From Azoarcus sp031555955 (GTDB lineage Bacteria > Pseudomonadota > Gammaproteobacteria > Burkholderiales > Rhodocyclaceae), in assembly GCA_031555955.1 (NCBI GenBank), contig JAVBTY010000101.1, positions 1-9,241 on the forward strand: a stretch of DNA of 9,241 nt, given 5' to 3'. Made by a program: the position numbers and the translations under genes. The notes below the pieces were generated by a model that worked only from the letters and a program-made list of their open reading frames with translations, did no database searches and was not told where the DNA came from. Below, piece by piece: positions 5,107 through 9,241 of this stretch (the first letter of the stretch is position 1; each line of letters starts with the position of its first letter).

Positions 5107-7538
5107 TGAGCGCCGGCCTGGTTCGCATCTGTCCCGCCTGCGGTGCTCATCGGCCGCCCGAGCAGATGCGCTGCGACTGCGGGACATTGCTGTTCGGCGT
5201 GGACCTGACGCGGATCGTGGCGCCGGATGCCGCCGTTCGCACACCCGAAGCGCCGCCAGCCGCCCCGCCGGTCGCCGCCAATGTGCGCTGCCCGCATGAA
5301 GATTGCGGCCAACTCAACCCGGTGGACAGCCGCAATTGCCTGTACTGCAATCGTCCATTGGCGGCGGATGCGGCGGCAAACGCCGCCGAACCCGATCCCG
5401 CGCCCACTTTGTTGCAATTGCCCTCGGCCCTGCGGACGCGCTACCGCGTGCTCCAGGCTTTCAAGGCCAGCGGCGCGGAAGCCGACATCCTGCTGGTGGA
5501 GCGCACCGCGCGCGAAAGCGCGACCCCGGCGCTCCTGGCGGCCAAGATTTACCGCCAGGGTATCCTGCCCAGCGCCGAGGTGCGCTCGCGCATCGCGCAG
5601 GTGGATGCAGGCCATCGCGTCACCGTGTTCGAGGCCGGACTATCCGATGGCCACGCCTATGAGGTGATGGAGTTTTGCGCGCATGGCTCCCTACGCCAGC
5701 GCATGGATGGGCAGGCGCAGCCCGTGGCCTTCATCGTCGAGGTCATCCGCGAATTGGCCGCCGCGCTGAATGCCGTGCACAAGGCCGCGCTGGTACACCG
5801 CGACTTGAAACCCGAAAACGTGCTGCTGCGCAGCGAGCAGCCGCTGGATCTGGTATTGACCGATTTCAGCACCGCCTCCGTCATCGACGCCACCCAGCGC
5901 TTTACCGGCATGGCGCGCACGCTGCTGTATGCCGCGCCGGAGGCGCTGTCGGGCGTGCTCGACGCCAAGGCCGACTACTGGGCGCTGGGCATGCTGCTGC
6001 TGGAAATGAGTACCGGCGCGCACCCGTTTCGCGGCCTGTCGGAGGCTGTCATCCTGCATCACCTGACCACGCGCAGCATGGATGTGAGCGGCGTGGCCGA
6101 CGGGCGCTTGCGCAAGCTGCTGGGCGGCCTGCTGCTGCGCGATCCCAAGCGGCGCTGGGGCGCGCACGAAGTCAGCCGCTGGCTGGCCGACGACCGGGAT
6201 TTGCCCGATGCCGTGGAGCAAGACACCGAGGCGGGCTTTGCCCAGCCCTATGCCGTGCTGAACGAACGCTGCATCACACCGCAGCAACTGGCCATCGCCT
6301 TTGCGCGGCATTGGCAGGCTGGAGTGGCCGATCTGGAGAACGGTCAACTGCTGCGTTGGTTTACCCACGTGCAAAAAGACCAGAACGCCGTGCGCCTGTT
6401 GCTGGAACTACGCCACGAGAGCGGTCTGAGCGTCGATGAACAATTGCTGCGCTTCATCCTGCACTTCGCCCCCGGAATACCGCCCATGTGGCGCAGCCGT
6501 GGCATCGAACTGCCCGCGCTGCTGGCGCAAGCCGGCCAAGCCATGCAGGGCGACCAGGCGGCTGCCGACTGGCTGTGCCAGCTTCAGCGCCATCGCGTGC
6601 TCGACACTTATGCCGCAGCCGGTAACGCGCAGGCGAGCGAACTGGCTGGACGCTGGAACGCCGCCGCCGAAAATTTCAATGCCGCCTGGAAGGATTGCCT
6701 GGCGCTGCTGCGCAGCCATGACGAGCAAACGCCCGATCCAGAGCGGGTAGCACTGTACGACGATCTGGTATACGGCCAAGGCGCGAGCGCCATCGATCCT
6801 GCGCGCCCGGCACCCGCCGTGCTGCACCCGCGACTGCTGGCTGCGGCCTACGATCCGGCATGGGTCGAGCATCTGCGCAGCAAGCTGGCGCGCGAACTGG
6901 CCGTGCTGGTCGTGCAATGCCCACAACTTGCCAAACTGGGCGAGCCTCGAACCATGACGCCCGCCCGGTTGCTGGCGTGCGAAGCCCTGCTGCCCGAAGC
7001 GCGCAAAATGGTCGAGCGGCAAGCGCGCCAGGAGGCATTGCGCCAACAGCAGCAAGCCGAGGCGCGGACGGATTTGCACGCCGCGCTACTGGACAATCTG
7101 GCACAGATCGACACAAACGCGCGCCAGGTGAGTTTCCTGCTTCCAGATACCTATGCGCTGCGCCGGATTCTGCACGATCACGCCAACCTGATGGCGCGCA
7201 TACGGGCACACGATGACATCACCGACGAATGGCTCGCCGTGCGCCGGCAGGCATTGCGCGGCGAACCCGCGGTGCTTCGCCTGCGCGATCTGTGCGATCG
7301 CTTGAGCGAGCACGTCACCGCCAATGCCGGCTGGTTCGGCGAACAAGCCGTCACTTTCGGCTTCGCGGGACTGATCGTGTCCTTGTGGCTAATAGGCTCA
7401 AGGGGCGCGCTGTTCGTACTGGCCGTGGTGGCAGGCATCGCCGCTTGGCGCTGCCTGCCCGTACTACACATGGTGCAAGACATTCGCCGCCTGGGCCGAA
7501 GCACCCAGCCCGGCTTGCAGCACGAAAGAGAATACTGA
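5106..7538 (+). CDS. Zinc-ribbon Ser/Thr protein kinase-like protein with C-terminal membrane hairpin
   Basis: The protein has 810 residues from ATG 5106, which overlaps the TGA of the radical SAM gene by one base and has GGAAA at 5096-5100. The same frame is open back to 4530, but that is a shadow of the radical SAM gene. Domains in order: a zinc ribbon (Cys9, Cys12, Cys23, Cys25); a second one (Cys62, Cys67, Cys78, Cys81) behind a Pro/Ala linker; and a kinase-like domain at about 113-361. The kinase has Lys147 in AAKIY, the HRDLKPEN catalytic loop (231-238, Asp233), DFS at 253-255 in place of DFG, APE at 277-279, DYWALG and the final RDPKRRW. The nucleotide loop (ASGAEADI) lacks most of the usual glycines. 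Residues about 380-740 are helical, beginning with a PYAVLNERCITPQQLA block, with a Gln-rich coiled coil near 630-672. Two hydrophobic segments (about 747-763 and 767-782) form a likely membrane hairpin, leaving the kinase in the cytoplasm. It is probably active, since the catalytic Lys and Asp are kept. Targets are unknown; the AAA+ and radical SAM proteins are the obvious candidates. Confidence 0.92.
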   Translation: MSAGLVRICPACGAHRPPEQMRCDCGTLLFGVDLTRIVAPDAAVRTPEAPPAAPPVAANVRCPHEDCGQLNPVDSRNCLYCNRPLAADAAANAAEPDPAPTLLQLPSALRTRYRVLQAFKASGAEADILLVERTARESATPALLAAKIYRQGILPSAEVRSRIAQVDAGHRVTVFEAGLSDGHAYEVMEFCAHGSLRQRMDGQAQPVAFIVEVIRELAAALNAVHKAALVHRDLKPENVLLRSEQPLDLVLTDFSTASVIDATQRFTGMARTLLYAAPEALSGVLDAKADYWALGMLLLEMSTGAHPFRGLSEAVILHHLTTRSMDVSGVADGRLRKLLGGLLLRDPKRRWGAHEVSRWLADDRDLPDAVEQDTEAGFAQPYAVLNERCITPQQLAIAFARHWQAGVADLENGQLLRWFTHVQKDQNAVRLLLELRHESGLSVDEQLLRFILHFAPGIPPMWRSRGIELPALLAQAGQAMQGDQAAADWLCQLQRHRVLDTYAAAGNAQASELAGRWNAAAENFNAAWKDCLALLRSHDEQTPDPERVALYDDLVYGQGASAIDPARPAPAVLHPRLLAAAYDPAWVEHLRSKLARELAVLVVQCPQLAKLGEPRTMTPARLLACEALLPEARKMVERQARQEALRQQQQAEARTDLHAALLDNLAQIDTNARQVSFLLPDTYALRRILHDHANLMARIRAHDDITDEWLAVRRQALRGEPAVLRLRDLCDRLSEHVTANAGWFGEQAVTFGFAGLIVSLWLIGSRGALFVLAVVAGIAAWRCLPVLHMVQDIRRLGRSTQPGLQHEREY

Positions 7539-7669
7539 ATGCCCCCAGCGGGCGGGCTCGGATCAATCATCCGCTAACGCAGCAGCTGATCGTGGCCGCA
7601 TCGCGCTTACGTCCAATTTTCCAATGACAACGGGGCTTCGATCTGCTCGTAATGACGGCGCTTGTCCGT

Positions 7670-7688
7670 GACCGGCACCATGCCGGTC
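7670..7688. repeat. Perfect 8-bp hairpin between convergent genes
   Basis: GACCGGCA (7670-7677), loop CCA, TGCCGGTC (7681-7688). There is no T-run on either side, so it is not a standard intrinsic terminator. Its place between two converging genes fits a bidirectional transcript-end hairpin. Confidence 0.4.
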
Positions 7689-7749
7689 GAGAGCGGATGG
7701 ACTCGGCCAAACTGAATACCGGAGGTTCTCTTCGTTTCATCCTGCCGCC

Positions 7750-7765
7750 GCCTGCCCTTGCAGGC
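7750..7765. repeat. 6-bp hairpin downstream of gluQ
   Basis: GCCTGC (7750-7755), loop CCTT, GCAGGC (7760-7765), about 80 bases past the gluQ stop on the minus strand. There is no T-run. It could contribute to the 3' end of the gluQ transcript, but its shortness makes chance plausible. Confidence 0.25.
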
Positions 7766-7844
7766 ATGAATCTGTCGTGTCCCCCCGCCTTGCCTGGCAC
7801 GCCGATCACGGTACTGGCAAGCGCATTCGGCTACCGTTTTCCGG

Positions 7845-8762
7845 CTAACCCGGAAGCGTAATGGACCGTTGTCGCGGCAGTGCCGTGAAATCCCAGTGCT
7901 GCCGCGCCCAGCCCCAGATCTCGGCTGGCCGGGCCGAGGCCAATCCCGCCGGCACCTCCTGGCCGAGAAAGTGCAAGGCGCGCACCAGTTCCGCCGCCGC
8001 CCGGCCGCTGTCGAGCGCCGGCGCCCGCGTCTGTTTCGACAGCTTCTCGCCGGCGGCATTGGCCGCCACCGGCAGGTGGGCGTAACGCGGCTGCGGATAA
8101 TCCAGGCAGCGCTGCAGCCAGATCTGGCGCGGCGTCGACGCCAGCAGGTCGGCGCCGCGGACGATGTCGGTGATGCCCTGCCAGGCGTCGTCGACGACCA
8201 CGGCCAGCTGGTAGGCGAACAGGCCGTCGGCGCGGCGCAGCACGAAATCGCCGACATCGCGCTCCAGATGCTGGGCCTGGCGCCCCTGCAGGCGGTCGAC
8301 GAAAGCCGTTTCCCCGGCCTCGACGCGCAGCCGCCAGGCCCGCGGCGACCGCCCCGGCGGCAAACCGCCGCGACAGGTGCCGGGATAGGCCAGGCCGCCG
8401 TCGATGGCCGGGCGCGTCGCCGAATCGGCGATCTCCTTGCGCGAACAGGCGCAAGGGTAGGCCAGCCCGGCCCGGCGCAAGCGCTCGAGCGCCGCGGCGT
8501 AGGCTTCGCCGCGCCGGCTCTGCCACAGCACCGGCCCGTCCCATTCGAAGCCGAACGCTTCCAGCGTGCGCAGGATGTCCTCGGCCGCCCCCGGCACGTT
8601 GCGCGGCGTGTCGACGTCCTCCATGCGCAGCAGCCACTCGCCGCCCTGGCAGCGGGCATCGAGATAGCTGCCGACGGCGGCGACGAGCGAGCCGAAATGC
8701 AGCGACCCGGTCGGCGAGGGAGCGAAGCGGCCGCGATAGCCGGTGGCGGGAAACGGGGTCAT
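7845..8762 (-). CDS. gluQ: Glutamyl-Q tRNA(Asp) synthetase (GluQRS)
   Basis: The enzyme activates glutamate with ATP and attaches it to the queuosine base at the wobble position of tRNA-Asp, in the cytoplasm. It is a 305-residue protein, the usual length for this truncated relative of glutamyl-tRNA synthetase that lacks the anticodon-binding domain. The class I signature is FAPSPTGSLHFGS (13-25), with HFGS standing for HIGH. The KMSKS counterpart is KLSKQ (240-244). The zinc site typical of GluQRS is present as Cys104, Cys106, Tyr126 and Cys130. MEDVDTPR (47-54) is also family-typical. The start at 8762 gives a normal N-terminus, though no strong ribosome binding site is seen. It is convergent with the kinase gene and follows the dehydrogenase gene on the same strand after a 142-base gap that shows no clear terminator. 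It belongs to the core genome rather than the cassette. Confidence 0.96.
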   Translation of the reverse strand: MTPFPATGYRGRFAPSPTGSLHFGSLVAAVGSYLDARCQGGEWLLRMEDVDTPRNVPGAAEDILRTLEAFGFEWDGPVLWQSRRGEAYAAALERLRRAGLAYPCACSRKEIADSATRPAIDGGLAYPGTCRGGLPPGRSPRAWRLRVEAGETAFVDRLQGRQAQHLERDVGDFVLRRADGLFAYQLAVVVDDAWQGITDIVRGADLLASTPRQIWLQRCLDYPQPRYAHLPVAANAAGEKLSKQTRAPALDSGRAAAELVRALHFLGQEVPAGLASARPAEIWGWARQHWDFTALPRQRSITLPG

Positions 8763-8904
8763 CGAAGCAACAAAGGCAAAAATCCGGCTACGGCAGCGAA
8801 ATCTCGATTATCGTCCGGCCGCCATCTGGGATGGCAGTGCAGCCGAATGCACGGCCGGGCAAGACGCCGGGCCGGCCACGGTACGGCACGACCCGGCGGC
8901 AATA

Positions 8905-9241
8905 CTAGAGCGTCGCCATGTCGATCACGAAGCGGTACTTGACGTCGCTCTTGAGCATCCGTTCGTAGGCGGTGTTGATGTAGTCCATGCGGATCGTCTC
9001 GATGTCCGAGACGATGCCGTGCTCGGCGCAGAAATCGAGCATTTCCTGCGTTTCGCGGACACCGCCGATCAGCGAGCCGGCCAGGCTGCGGCGCTTGAAA
9101 ATCAGGTTGAACACGGCCGGCGACGGATGCGGGTTTTCCGGTGCGCCGACCAGGGTCATCGTGCCGTCGCGCTTGAGCAGGTTGAGGTAGGCATCGAGAT
9201 TGTGCGGCGCCGCCACCGTGTTCAGGATGAAGTCGAAGCGG
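8905..9241 (-). CDS. Zinc-dependent NAD(P) alcohol dehydrogenase, C-terminal part (YahK/AdhC/CAD-like)
   Basis: The frame runs in from the right edge and stops at TAG (8907-8905 on the minus strand), giving the last 111 residues of a protein that is normally about 350 long. The visible part covers the end of the Rossmann nucleotide-binding domain and the return to the catalytic domain: FDFILNTVAAPHNLD, LLKRDGTMTLVGAP, SLAGSLIGGVRETQEMLDFC, AEHGIVSDIE and MLKSDVKYRFVID. These are near-diagnostic for the YahK/AdhC branch of cinnamyl-alcohol-dehydrogenase-like medium-chain dehydrogenases, which reduce aldehydes to alcohols with NADPH. Zinc ligands and the glycine-rich cofactor loop lie beyond the window. 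Its physiological substrate cannot be told from this fragment. Confidence 0.95.
   Translation of the reverse strand, partial: RFDFILNTVAAPHNLDAYLNLLKRDGTMTLVGAPENPHPSPAVFNLIFKRRSLAGSLIGGVRETQEMLDFCAEHGIVSDIETIRMDYINTAYERMLKSDVKYRFVIDMATL

Larger units (their letters stand above)
7539..7844. other. Spacer between convergent genes, no confident gene
   Basis: This 306-base stretch separates the kinase stop from the gluQ stop, which converge on it. Short open frames exist on both strands: a plus-strand frame 7652-7861 (69 codons) that would overlap the gluQ end, and minus-strand frames ending at 7567 and 7607. None has a recognisable domain or a convincing ribosome binding site. Two hairpins are listed separately. 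Base composition is less GC-biased than in gluQ. It could be eroded mobile or coding DNA at the cassette edge, but no insertion-sequence ends or attachment-site repeats were seen. Confidence 0.5.

Noticed and set aside
4357..5244. A 295-codon open frame on the minus strand opposite the radical SAM gene.
   Set aside because: Composition is Arg/Ala/Pro-rich with no motif; it is a shadow of the plus-strand gene.
404..7538. The whole cluster as an integrated mobile element or prophage.
   Set aside because: No integrase, transposase, tRNA target, flanking direct repeats or phage genes were found. Horizontal acquisition remains possible, but the sequence does not show a mechanism.
8840..8900. GC-rich repeated GCCGGGC words between the dehydrogenase and gluQ as a possible terminator.
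   Set aside because: They are mostly direct, not inverted, repeats with no T-run on the minus strand, so no convincing hairpin terminator can be drawn.
7869..8942. A 357-codon plus-strand open frame, and a 350-codon minus-strand frame (7607-8659), over gluQ.
   Set aside because: gluQ in the third frame has the full GluQRS signature; both alternatives are Arg/Ala-rich shadow translations.

Overview
The window is GC-rich (about 60% or more by eye), densely coding, and looks like a proteobacterium, most likely a betaproteobacterium. That assignment is an inference: it rests on the high GC, on a GluQRS of the proteobacterial type, on a YahK-type alcohol dehydrogenase, and on what looks like the tail of a ClsB-type cardiolipin synthase. 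No rRNA, tRNA, CRISPR array, transposase or integrase could be seen.

Layout. (1) Bases 1-204 are the 3' end of a plus-strand gene, probably a cardiolipin synthase/phospholipase D family protein. (2) Bases 205-403 are a spacer with an 8-bp inverted repeat, an imperfect 23-bp direct repeat and a weak promoter candidate. (3) Bases 404-7538 hold a same-strand accessory cluster: a coiled-coil protein of unknown function (404-1501), a doubtful 39-codon ORF joined by 4-base overlaps on both sides (1498-1617), an alpha/beta-hydrolase lipoprotein (1614-2462), a ClpB-like AAA+ ATPase with a degenerate first ATPase module (2562-4403), a small NrdG/PflA-like radical SAM protein (4462-5106), and a zinc-ribbon Ser/Thr-kinase-like protein with a C-terminal membrane hairpin (5106-7538). 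(4) Bases 7539-7844 are a spacer between convergent transcription units, with two small hairpins. (5) Bases 7845-9241 return to ordinary housekeeping content on the minus strand: gluQ (tRNA-Asp queuosine glutamylation) and the C-terminal third of a zinc alcohol dehydrogenase.

How the genes may work together. The AAA+ ATPase, radical SAM protein and kinase sit in a row, with 58 bases between the first two and a 1-base overlap between the last two, so they are very probably co-expressed. No substrate for a radical SAM activase (NrdD, pyruvate formate-lyase) and no ClpP-type protease lies in the window. The best reading is a signalling/remodelling module: the kinase senses through its zinc ribbons and helical region at the membrane, the HSP100-type ATPase remodels a target, and the radical SAM protein modifies a partner. 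The coiled-coil protein at the head of the cluster is the natural candidate partner. The layout recalls the NTPase-centred 'ternary' regulatory or conflict systems described in bacteria, but assignment to any named one is inference. The lipoprotein hydrolase is more AT-rich and reads as a later insertion between the coiled-coil gene and the ATPase.
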